Shown here: positions 10,191 through 20,628 of the stretch, one piece after another
Numbering within the stretch: position 1 is the stretch's first letter
Layout of the letters: each line of letters starts with the position of its first letter
NCBI GenBank assembly: GCA_001970855.1
Contig: LSSN01001571.1
Location: 1-40,749, forward strand
Direction of reading: 5' to 3'
DNA length: 40,749 nt
Source of the DNA: Smittium culicis
Taxonomy: Eukaryota; Kickxellomycota; Harpellomycetes; Harpellales; Legeriomycetaceae
Notes under the pieces: generated by a model
What the model was told of the DNA's origin: nothing
Databases searched by the model: none
The model's input: only the letters and a program-made list of their open reading frames with translations
Program-made: the position numbers and the translations under genes

Positions 10191-13100
10191 CTACATGAAA
10201 TCGCAAGATCCTTCAACCAAGCTACGGATCTTTTTGTAGTCAGCGCGCCGCGCGACGATGTCGTAGACTTCTTCGCTGCGCAGAACGTTATCGAACGCGC
10301 GCCTGCTGTACAGCTCTTTCAAAAACCCGCGCAGTTCTTTCGGCGAGATGATGAAGCAGTTAGCTAGGTCTTTGAGCGTGGTGAAGCACTGCAGCGAATC
10401 GGCGTCGTCGAGGTTATTCTGTGCCCAGTCGAAGTAGAGGTTCAGGTCGGCGATGAGCTGGAACCCGCCGGGTTCGGTGAAGCTGAAGCTGAGGATGTTT
10501 TTCAGGAGCAGGGCGAACAGCCGGTTGCCCATCTCGCTCATGAACACGTTGCAGACGATTGTCTGCGACTTGCTCAGCGACTTGATCAAGCTGCTCGCCT
10601 CGTTCAGCAGCTGCACGCAGCGGACGCACGCCAGCGTCGGCTTCAGCTGCAGCGATATCGTCTGCTTCGGAAAGAAGTCTTCCGCCCGCTGCTCGACTTT
10701 CAGCACGTGCTCGAGCTGCCTGATTATTATCTCGATTATCGAATCCACGCCTGAAACTACGCAGTCGTCAATAAGCATCTCCAGATTCTTCTTCTCCATG
10801 CTAACGCCACTAAGAAAGTCACCCTCGTCAAACACTTTGACCTATTATATATAAACAAATAAGCTATTAATTATCACAATAATTAAAAAAAAAAAAGCAC
10901 CAATGCCCGCTTTTTAACATCTGCTGTACCCAGCCGTATAAAGAAAAAAGAGAGAGAAAAAAAATGCGTACTATGACTGTTTTATAATGAATCTCAACCA
11001 GCTGCGAAACAAGATCGGCTAAATGCACGAGCTCGAAGAATCTTAGCTCCAGCGTCGAAACGAACTCGCGCAGCTGCTGCTCCATGATCAGCTCGTTAGT
11101 GCTGAACGAAAAATCGATGTTCGAGTATGCGCTCGAATTTCCCAAAACCGATTTTCTGTCGATGCTTGCAATATTCGATAAGCTGTACCTGTATCCCCCG
11201 GTCTGACTTTCGCCTGCACTCTTTATCCTGTTCGTCGGGTTCAAGTCTATTGTTGTTGGCGCTGATGTTTTGGAGTTTGCGGGCTTGATCGTATTTGATG
11301 CTTTTAGCGCAGTCATTATTCCTGATAGTGTTCCTATTTGCGATTGAAGGTGCTGAAGATCTTTTATAACCCTATTTGAAAACGAAAAAAAAAGTTAATT
11401 AAATTATTTGGTGATTTTATTTAATAAACAACGTACTCGTCAAATGCAGGTTTCAGATGTTTATGCCCTATAATATTCAAAATTCCGCAAAAGCTCTGCT
11501 GGATTGACCGCTTAGATATTTTGTAAATGTGGCTATCTTCAGGAAGTTCGCAAAAAAGGAGAAGCCTACTTATTGATTCGTTAGTAAAGCAGAGAAGACT
11601 TAAACATAATGGGACGCTAATAGGAGAATATCCTATACTGCTACTATCAATGTTAATTGAGTTTGGGTCAACATGATCTTTTTGATCAGTTTGATTGGCA
11701 TTAAAAGTATCCGTTTCAGACTGAGGTGCAGGGCTAGGGCTTATTAGCACGCCTGTTTCGACGGTAGGAACAAAGTCGCTGCTGTCAAATTCATTTTCTC
11801 CGTGTAAATTGGCACTATTGTTTCCAGAAACCAGCGTAAATCCAATAATATCAAGAAAATGCTTAATTACGTGGTCTTTATAACTTTCGAGCTTTGAACT
11901 GTAATCGCCAAAGTTAAACAGTTTTATAAGTTTAGTGGAGCTGATTGATTGTGAATCGCTAAAAGAGAAGGTATTCTCTTCAACAGGGGTATTTGCAGCG
12001 CTTGCAGAGAGTTTCGATTGGCTAGAGTTGATGTTTGAGATGGAGTTGAATGATAGAGATTTTGTGTTTAAGATTTTGGATGCGGAGGAAGCAAAAAACG
12101 AGAATTCGTCGTCTATGTTATTTGATGTATTATGGATCGATGGCATTCCCAAATTAAACCACTTAATTGCAGAGTCCCAGCCAATCCTTAGGTAATCTTT
12201 TTCGCAGGCGATAAAATACGAAATTTGACCCTTACTAAATACAGAGAATATCGAGTTTAAGGCAACTAACCTTGGAACAATACTATGGATTTTTTTGAAC
12301 TCTATTTGGATATCAAATGATAAATCGAATTTTAACACATAGCTTTTTTGGTATTCAGGCGACTCCTGGCTAACAATCGTAACAAACTGTAGCATTTTCT
12401 CCATACAATTTGATATTTCAGTCAAAAAGGAGACTTTATTTTTGGCAAATTTTTTTTGCAAGTCAAAAATGTTTGCAAGAGCTTTACCCGCTATTCCATT
12501 AGGGGAGAAAATGTCACATGTAAGAGAGGATATAGACGTGTTAATAAGGTTGGAATAGACGGGCTCCGTACCAAGCTCGAATTTAAGCGAATCCTTGTGT
12601 TTCGATAATAGCACAGCTAAAATAATTAAAAAATCTTCAAAAGAATCGCTATTGGTAACGTTGTAGCTTGAAAGTATTGCAAAGTTGTTTAAGTTTTCTA
12701 GGTTATTAAGTTGAAAATTTTCCGCTACGATAATTTCAGAAAGTTCGTCGCTAGTATAATCGCTTTGGATTAGGTTGAAGTTTCTATTTAAAAACCTTTC
12801 CACATAACCAATTCCATTGTTAAAATTTAGAATCGCTTTGGTGAATATCTATGATGAATATGGAATGAGAGTTCGTTAACAAAATGTAATGATATTAAGA
12901 GATAACTGAAGTATAAAAGTCGTATATAGAATTGTAAAACAATTATAGTTGATTATAAATGAGATGATGAGCGGTTAGTACTCTTATGGTCTTGAAATCA
13001 TTGTAATCGCGGGCTAAGTCAATCGAGTTTAAGTAAAATAGCTGAATGTACTTTGAAAATAAAAATATTTCTCTGTTGATCTATAATACGAGATGAAAAA

Positions 13101-14728
13101 AAAAAATAATTGAGGATGGGGAAAAAAATCAAAAGGTATTTAAATCAAAAAAAAAAAAAAAAGTAGGGAAAATTTAAGGTTACCTTTGTGCTAAAAGAAT
13201 GGAATTGAGCTCTTCCAAACCATAAAAGCTGTTCTAGCTTAATTATAAAATCGAAAGATAAATTTTCATGATTTTCTCGAATAGATAGATTGAATTCGAA
13301 TTGTAGATTTTGTGAGTTATTCATGGCTTTTGAGTAGTCAGGGTTAAAATAAATATAAATCGATTTGAATAAATCTGATGGATTTTCGTCGATGCAAGTG
13401 GTTAGGTCTATTTCTATAACAAAAAACGAAAAGCGAAGAGAATGATTTATGTAAACTGATAATATTATAGAAAGTTAAAACAGTAAAAAAAAAAAGGGAT
13501 ATGGGGGGGGGGGGAAGGCGAGTAATTACCAGAAAAAATACTGAGATGTTTTTTCAAGAAGGGCCAAAAGCAATTTGGAGAATTCCAAGAGATTAAACGT
13601 TCTTTTCCTTTGATTTTAAAGTCATTTCTGACGAAGCCCATTCTTCCGAGCATGAGCCTCCAAAGAATATTTCCATATTTATTTTCAGTTGATAAAAAAT
13701 TAAAGTACCAATTTTTGTTAGCGCAGAAAAGAGATACAGTATCCTTGATAGATAGAAATTTAGAGATATTGACTAAAACTCGGGGAGGTAATCTGGGCCA
13801 CTTTTAAGAAGAAATGGAAAAAAAATAAATGGAAAAAACTGGATTTAGATCAGGTATAAAAATGAGGGGGAAATGAAAATAAAATTTACGTTTGCGCGTC
13901 GATATCGCGAGTGAAGGTATTTTCTAGAGGAATTTGGTTGAGGGTGGTGGTGGGATGAATTTTGGTAGGAAATAGGCTCTTCTAAATTAGATTATGGAGA
14001 AGCAAATAAGTTAAGAAATGTAGATCAATGAGACAATTCGGGGAAAATGAAATATATATATATATATTTTAGAAACCTTGGGGCAGTAGGGTTCCAGACT
14101 TTTGGTTTTTTGATGATAAGTTGGTTTTGAGTTTGATTTTAGAGATTAAGTCAGTAGACTCTTCGAGCAGGCTGGAGTAGTTAGAATTTTTTAAATTTAC
14201 AGGGACGTTTTGGGTTTCAGACCAAAAAAGGTCGTCAGCTTCAGGGCCATTAAGCCAGTCGAAATCAGAGTCTTTGAAATAGAGGATTCTTTTTTTATTG
14301 ATTGCGGTAGAGAGGTTTGAGGAATTATCCTTTGTATTTTTGGGAGTGTTATTAGAACCGAAAGAGAAGGCGAGAGAGTTTTCTATTTTGAGTTTACTGA
14401 ATATTTTTTCGACTTTAGAGTGTATTCCAGATTGGGGATCGTTGTTGGCGGTTGAACGGATAATGAAGTCGGTTGTCTTTCCTATTGCCTGTTTGAAAGA
14501 TTTGAATTTTTCAGGGGGTTGAGGTAAGCTTTCAAAGTCGATCGAAGAGAGGGAAATAGAGTCGTCCTCGAGCGAGTTTCTAAAGTGATGTGGAGTGTCG
14601 ATGGAGGGAGATTGATGAGGGCTATTATCGTCTGGGTTGAATTGCTCGGGAAAATCAGAGTTTTCAACTTCAAAGCTGGACATGTTGACCAAAGCTTTGT
14701 GCTTTTTTAAATTCCCGAAATTTATCAT
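10191..14728 (-). CDS. F-box/Sec10-domain protein, Rcy1/Pof6-like
   Basis: Eight exons on the minus strand: 14728-14077, 13981-13890, 13800-13530, 13413-13184, 13080-12982, 12848-11437, 11371-10978 and 10841-10191. All seven junctions use GT..AG and keep frame, giving 3801 nt and 1266 residues. An F-box lies at about 252-300 (LPPRVLVNISKFL, then ILWRLM). The C-terminal half resembles exocyst Sec10/EXOC5; its end reads LKDLANCFIISPKELRG and later RRADYKKIRSL. F-box plus Sec10 is the architecture of yeast Rcy1 and fission yeast Pof6, which bind Skp1 and act in endosome-to-Golgi or plasma-membrane recycling. The protein ends C-D-F-M, a CAAX-like prenylation signal, as known for Rcy1. The N-terminal 250 residues are Ser/Asn-rich and not recognised, and make it longer than yeast Rcy1 (840). 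The last two exons are much richer in G+C than the others. Domain assignment is firm; orthology to RCY1 is likely. Confidence 0.88.
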
Positions 14729-14736
14729 TATGGCAT
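14728..14736 (-). other. Two-codon uORF overlapping the F-box/Sec10 start (TAATG)
   Basis: Read on the minus strand, ATG CCA TAATG puts the stop of a two-codon uORF (14736-14728) one base over the ATG chosen for the main gene (14728-14726). A later in-frame ATG (start of MSSFEVEN) could serve instead. Whether the uORF is in the mRNA is unknown. Confidence 0.35.
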
Positions 14737-17144
14737 TGTTTCGCGAGTTAGTTTATTGAAAGTGGGCGTTGTATTCAAATGATATTGATTGTTATTTATT
14801 TTTTAGTAGCTGGGTCGGTTGGAATTGGTGATATATATAAAGTGTAGATTGCGGTTAATATCTTTAGTGCGAAGGCAGGTGGGGAATGGTTTGGAGGTAT
14901 TAGGCTTAAAGTACTGAGAGTTTTTTGTATATTGGAGGTTGATGGGTATGAAATATACGATTCCGAGATTTAAAGCTACTTGCTTTTAATTGGTCCTACC
15001 CAATAAATTTCGTTTTGCGCTCAACTTCCAGCCAAAAAGTACGCTCTATTGGACAGCTTTTTATATATAGCAGCATAAAACGCCATAAAAAAATATGCGC
15101 GAGCGAATGAGGTGACAAGGAAGCAGTTTAGAAAAAAGCATAAAAGAAATAGTGGGTGCAATTTCTGGGGGAAAAGGAAAAGTGGCTAGTATAAGTGCAG
15201 TTTCCCGCGGATGATTTGAATTCGCTAGACTTATAAGTATTCGCATAAAAGTGGTTATAGCTGCAGTGTACACGCTGTAATATTTAAGCTCAGTGTAAAT
15301 AGCAGCTACAAATTTCAACGCATACATATAAATTGAATATTAACCTTGCATTAGTTGCAGTTCCGCGTAAATAGTGGACTGTTTGTTTCGGCTTTTGAGC
15401 TGGTAAAGTACATGTCTTGTACCACAGCAATATTAAACGGCACATACTTTGTTACAGAATAAAGTATTTGGTAGTAGACCATTTTCTGAGAAATAAAGGA
15501 TATTGTTTTTGTAGAGCTTTTGTTTACTTGCTTCTGCTGGTGAATAGTTAATTAAGGTACAGTTATCCTAATGCTGTGTCAATGAGAACATATATAAAGG
15601 TTAAATTGCAATGTATGTTTTAAATTGTGCGATATTAGCACACAATTGAAATTTATTTTTATTAATGTATTTGCATGCGAATCTGATGGATTTATTTGGT
15701 TTCCTATATTAAAGTCCACCATAAGTGCAGCATTGGCATTATTTTATGGAAACATAACAGCTTTAAATGCAGGATTGTCTCTAGACTTTTTATCTGATTG
15801 AAAATATGGTTTTGGAGGATATTAGAGTGAAGACCCTACCTATATATTTGCAGACTCATAAACTGATTATTGAGTGAAACCCTTTTTAGTGTAGACGATC
15901 AGAGAACTATATTATTACTGCAAAATGAGTTGAGCGATAGATATGTTAGCCCATTCCCGTCCAACGTTCTTTAAAAAGATACAGTTAATGATTCGTTTAT
16001 GATTTAAAAGCATATATATTATTTGCTGTTAATATTTAGTAGGCCAATAACTATATGGATTCGAAATTTAATCGTTATCAATGAATCTAATATGCTAGAT
16101 TTGGGATACCAAAAAACAGACTACCGCATAGTGAAAGGAATAATAGGCTTGCATTAAATTGGAATTTTCACTATTTATATTATTGTGCCTTATTGAAATT
16201 ATAAATAGCAAAATAAACCAAACAACAACCAATTGGCCAATACATCTAAAGCATATAGCTTGCTTGCAAATATTATTCATCAAGCTGAGTATATCTTGGC
16301 CAGAAGCTGACTAAAATAGCCAATAGTGCTTGACAGAGTGTTGAATTTAGTATTTGCTTATCAAAGATTAAGAACAGTAAGAATTTTCGCTTATAGTTAC
16401 CCCGCATTTTAGACTCATTCCCCTACCTCTACAAAAAAGTCAAGTTTATTGTTCTTCATAACGGGCTACGTTCTAAATTAGCCAGTTTACTAACGACTCT
16501 ATAATTCATTAGCGTTAGACATTTCTGCATGGTCTATTTGGCACTCACAGATTCATTTTTGAGGAGCTTAGACAGCGCCGTAGTTTATGTCGACTCTGCT
16601 GACTCGATTTTGCTTGGCTGAATAGCGTGCGAACTCTTTTTATTTTATTTGCCTGTATGCTGGCCAACTTTCGCAGCCTGATTAAGGATTTACCGCTACT
16701 TGGATGGACTGCCTGAATTTGCTCGCGAAAATGTACTGAATATGTAATAACCGAACTTACTCATAGACATCGGCAGATCTATTGGCTAAGCTACTAAAAC
16801 ATTCTCATGCAAATTGCTCAAATCACCCCCAATAAGAGACCCCAAAAACCTGCTGTTTTTGTTTGCCTGATTCGAATTAGCAAATCATTAGTCAATTTAA
16901 GCTTCTTCTCGTCTGTTTATAGCCAATAAATTGATTGTATTCGATCATTGCCTTGATGTATAGCCAATAAGGTGTGCGATGTGCCTTGTGCTAAAGGCTA
17001 ATTGCTAAATTTCATTGTTGGAAAAATGTCTAAAACTCTTTTATAAGCATCAACTTTTCCCCTCCACCTACAACTCCGCCAAAAAAAAAAAAAAATTTCA
17101 AGATTCTGATTTCTTGTGACTTTTAAAAAATACGTTTTCTAAAT
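14729..17144. other. 2.4-kb divergent intergenic region
   Basis: Spacer between the divergently transcribed F-box/Sec10 gene and SEY1. No ORF with family features is present. CCAAT/ATTGG boxes recur, for example at 14824, 14989, 15000, 15048, 16044, 16229, 16232, 16237 and 16320, and four more nearer SEY1. A less AT-rich patch at about 16500-16740 has short open stretches but no recognisable protein. The last 100 bases before SEY1 are pyrimidine-rich and end in a long A run. Confidence 0.55.
16791..16968. promoter_or_regulatory. Four CCAAT boxes upstream of SEY1
   Basis: ATTGG at 16791-16795, then CCAAT at 16829-16833, 16923-16927 and 16964-16968. The last is about 177 bp before the SEY1 ATG. 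The last two sit in the same near-repeat, AGCCAATAA. HAP/NF-Y binding is inferred from the motif. Confidence 0.4.
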
Positions 17145-20001
17145 ATGATTGATGACTTTGATGATTCTGATGTAGCTGTCGTTCCCCAAATGGATTCCTC
17201 CCTTGACTTCGATTTGGTCAATGCAAAGTATGATGCTCTCCCCGCCACAACCTCTTCCCCCGCCGGAAACCCCCTACACAAAAATAATTCCGCTTCTGCC
17301 CCAACCAACCAGTTTGCCCATACCCGTCCACAAAACGAGATGCTCCAAATAATTAACGAAATCCAAGAGTTTTCCCCCCTAATGTCCACTTACATGAAAG
17401 ATAAATGGTTCTTAGATAACAAGGGCTTCGACTACAACGTAGTAGCCGTTTTTGGCTCCCAAAGTACCGGAAAAAGTACCCTCCTAAATAGCCTATTCAA
17501 AACCTCCTTCGAAGAACTCGAAAAGGGTAAAAGACAACAAACTACCAAAGGAATATGGTGCGATTGCGCCGAAAACATGAATGTCTTGATTTTAGACGTC
17601 GAAGGTACCGATGGAAGAGAACGCGGCGAAGACCAAGACTTTGAACGCAAAAGCGCCCTCTTCTCCCTCGCCATCGCTGAAGTCGTAATCGTTAACATGT
17701 GGGAAAATATGGTCGGTCTTTATAACGGCGCTAACATGGGCTTGCTCAAAACTGTATTTGAAGTCAATTTGCAGCTCTTTGGAAAAAATAGGTACCCCAT
17801 TCCTCCCTCTTTTCTTCTATATAAAAAATTATTTTAAACAATTCTCCATTTTATTTCATTGCTAACACTTTCCCCATTCTTTTCCCTAATCATCCAACCT
17901 TTCTTTTACTAACTTGTAAATTCTCTTATTTAGGGAATCTAAAACTTTGCTATACTTTGTTATTCGTGATCATGTAAGCTCCACTCCTGTTGAAGTTCTT
18001 GGTAACACTGTTCAAAAAGATTTAGAAAGAATTTGGTCTGAACTCTCTAAGCCTGGTGATTTGGCTAACGAAAGACTTTCTGATCATTTTGACTTCAAGT
18101 TCACCTCTTTGCCCCACAAACTACTACAACAAGATAAATTTGACTTGGAAGTTGCCAACCTCAGAAATGATTTCTCTCAACCTAAATCTACCAACTATGT
18201 CTTTAAAAAAATTTATAAAAGGCCCGTTCCCGCTGATGGTTTCTCAAGATACATGGAATCCGTTTGGGAAAAAGTCGTCACTAACAGAGATTTGGACCTC
18301 CCTACTCAACAAGAGTTACTAGCCCAATATCGTTGCGATGAAATATCCGCTGCTGCTTTGATCCCATTTAGAGAAACTACAAACATCCTCCGAAAAAGCT
18401 TGGAAAACGGCTCTATCAATTTAAAACTTGGCTCTGAAATGAAATCCTCAAGAGATGAATTACTATCTCAGTTTGACTCCCAAGCAAGCAGATACCACAA
18501 GAACGTCTACGCCAAAAAACGCTCCCAGCTAATAAATACCATCGATACCGAACTTCATAGCTTATACGTAGTGCAAATTAAAAACGCCATTGATAAATCT
18601 GTCTCTGAATTCGAAATTAAATCTAAATCTCTTTTGGATGACCTAAATGAAAGCACAAACACCTCTGAATTCTCCCCAAGCATTAACCAATTAAGCGACA
18701 AAACTTTCCAATCTACCTCTTTAGATGGTTTCTCTTCAATTATTGAAAGCCAAAAAAAAGTCTCTTTCAACTTTTTAAAAAACATTATCGATTCAACACT
18801 AATCCAAGATTGTAACTGGAAATTTGATGAAGACTTAGCCAATCTAGAATCTAAGCTAGACACTATTGCATGTAGGCTCCGTAAATCCCAACTAGAAAAT
18901 ACTATCTCACAAACTATTAACACTTATTACGAACACTTTAGCGGTCAAATATCTGATATTATCAGCGAAGCCTCCCCAAATATGTGGGAGCAAGTTCTAG
19001 AAGCTTATGTAAAAGGCTCCAAAGTTATCGAAAAGAGATTAAGCGATTATGTCTCATTACTAGGTGCCCATGGACTTTGCTCTAGCCCTCAAAAGGATTT
19101 TGACTACAATCACTACTTAAGCTTGGAGCTAAAATTCGCTAAAATGAAGTCAAGACAATTGTTTTTTGATAATTTGGTGAAAATATGCAAAGAGGAGTTC
19201 AACGATAACCTCATGATTTTAAAACTTCGATCTAAATTTGAAGAGAAATTCAGATACGATTCTAATGGAGTCCCAAGAATATGGAGCGTAAATGATGATA
19301 TTGACGGTCAGTTTACAATCGCAAAAGCTGAAGCCCTAAAACTTCTCCCTCTATACTCAACAATCGACGTTACAAAAATTCAAAAAAATGATATTCTTAA
19401 ATCTACCATAGGTTCTCCCGACTTTTTCTACTCAAAAGTTGATTCAGACAATATAAGCTCCATTTCAATCAAAAAATACGATATAAGCAATAACTTACAG
19501 CTCCTATCAGACCACAAACAACGCGAGCTCTCTAAAAGAGCTATTCGTGAAGTAGATTTGTTGTTTTTAGATGCAAAGAGGTCTGTCGTCTCGCAATCAA
19601 GTCAAGTTCCTCTTTGGATGATTGGTCTTTGTATCGTTTTAGGCTGGAATGAAGCCATGGCCGTTATTTTTAATCCAATCTACTTGGTTTTACTGATAAC
19701 TGTAGGCACTTTTGTTGTAGCCGTTCATTACCTAGGTATGTGGACCCCCGTAATTCAAAGCGGTAGATTCATTGCTGCAAACCTTACTGAATCAATACAT
19801 AGAGCCACCGTTAAAGCTGCGAAAATGGTAGCTGAGTCTGACCAAAGCGAATCTTACGAGCTTGGTGAATTGAAGAGCAAGCGAACAAACTCAAATTTAA
19901 GTGTTAAATCCTCAACCTCAGGCTTAAAACAAAGAACTGGAAGCAATAAAAAAGTAAAATTCCAAACTTCTTGCGAAAGCGATTTAAGCGATAATGAATA
20001 A
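17145..20001 (+). CDS. SEY1: Sey1/atlastin-type dynamin-like GTPase (ER homotypic fusion)
   Basis: Two exons, 17145-17791 and 17934-20001. The 142-nt intron has a TACTAAC branch site near 17907, and the splice joins GKNR to ESKTLL in frame. The product is about 904 residues, against 776 for yeast Sey1. GTPase motifs: P-loop GSQSTGKS (104-111), the TTKGIW switch (about 133-138), DVEGTDGRE (151-159) and the RD of FVIRDH (227-228). A long helical middle region follows. Near residues 773-830 lie two hydrophobic segments ([11 protein letters not shown] and [16 protein letters not shown]) separated by a short NP-containing turn, the ER membrane hairpin of the family. A basic, Ser-rich cytosolic tail ends the protein. 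Sey1 tethers and fuses ER tubules at three-way junctions. The first 75 residues, low-complexity and acidic, and the tail account for part of the extra length. Start context and the open upstream frame fit the chosen ATG. Confidence 0.96.
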
Positions 20002-20546
20002 TTAACTCCAATATATATTTTATATTTAATTAAACACATTCCTGTTTTTGCTTAGTTTGTTTTTTTTATATTGTCTTTTAATTTTCTACTCTATATATAT
20101 CTTTCATTCTTAACATATTCCTTTTATTTTACCGTCATTTGATAATATTTTTTTTGTTTTCAATAATTATTTCAAATAAAAAAAAACAATTTTCTTTTTA
20201 TTATTAAGGTACATGTTTTTATAAGCCTTTTTTAATAATTCTTATATCTACACAAAGCTCCCAATATTTGAACGCCAATTTTATTACCTGTCATACCCAG
20301 TTGCACACATCCCTTCCTCACCCTCTCCACCCTTCATACATAAGCCAAAACAAAATTACCTTCAATTCTGTTACAAGTTAATACTTTGATAAAAAAAAAA
20401 CCTTATTTTTTATATACCCGACCCCTTATAAAAAAAAAAACAACAACTATATTCCTATCTCATCCATTAATTATGTAATTTAATTGTTCTTATTCTTTAA
20501 TCAGCACAAAAATTAAAATTAATCTTGGAAAATTATAAAAATTAAG
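20002..20546. other. SEY1 3' flank
   Basis: T-rich and pyrimidine-rich spacer with short TA repeats and A runs (about 20391-20400 and 20429-20439). No gene is seen. Confidence 0.6.
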
Positions 20547-20628
20547 CGTCACCTGCAGGATTCGAACCTGCGCTCCCAAAGGGAAATGGCTTAGCAGGCC
20601 ACCGCGTTAACCACTCCGCCAAAGTGAC
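20547..20628 (-). tRNA. tRNA-Ser (anticodon GCU)
   Basis: An 82-nt type II tRNA on the minus strand. The 7-bp acceptor stem pairs GTCACTT with AGGTGAC (one G-T pair) and the discriminator base is G, as in serine tRNAs. The anticodon stem GTGGC/GCCAT holds the loop CTGCTAA, anticodon GCT, reading AGC and AGU codons. A long variable arm (TTCCCTTTGGGAG region) and the T arm GCAGG-TTCGAAT-CCTGC follow. Internal Pol III boxes A (GGCGGAGTGG) and B (GGTTCGAATCC) are present. There is no intron, and CCA is not encoded, as in eukaryotes. A T5 run at 20540-20536 downstream on that strand should act as the Pol III terminator. It stands at the left edge of the gene desert. Confidence 0.96.

Noticed and set aside
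10182..10854. Plus-strand ORFs (10182-10367, 10453-10854) opposite the Sec10-like exon
   Set aside because: They are antisense shadows of exon 8, whose G+C-rich codons remove stops on the other strand; no family features.
12849..13183. A single 335-nt intron between two F-box/Sec10 exons
   Set aside because: A 33-codon phase-0 exon with good splice sites (13080-12982) splits it into two introns of usual length.
13610..13807. 65-codon plus-strand ORF
   Set aside because: It lies opposite the F-box exon, which is supported by motif and splice phase.
15061..15327. 88-codon minus-strand ORF in the divergent intergenic region
   Set aside because: No motif, and hydrophobic composition driven by base bias; not supported.
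17123..17698. Minus-strand ORFs of 88 codons opposite SEY1 exon 1
   Set aside because: Antisense to the GTPase domain.
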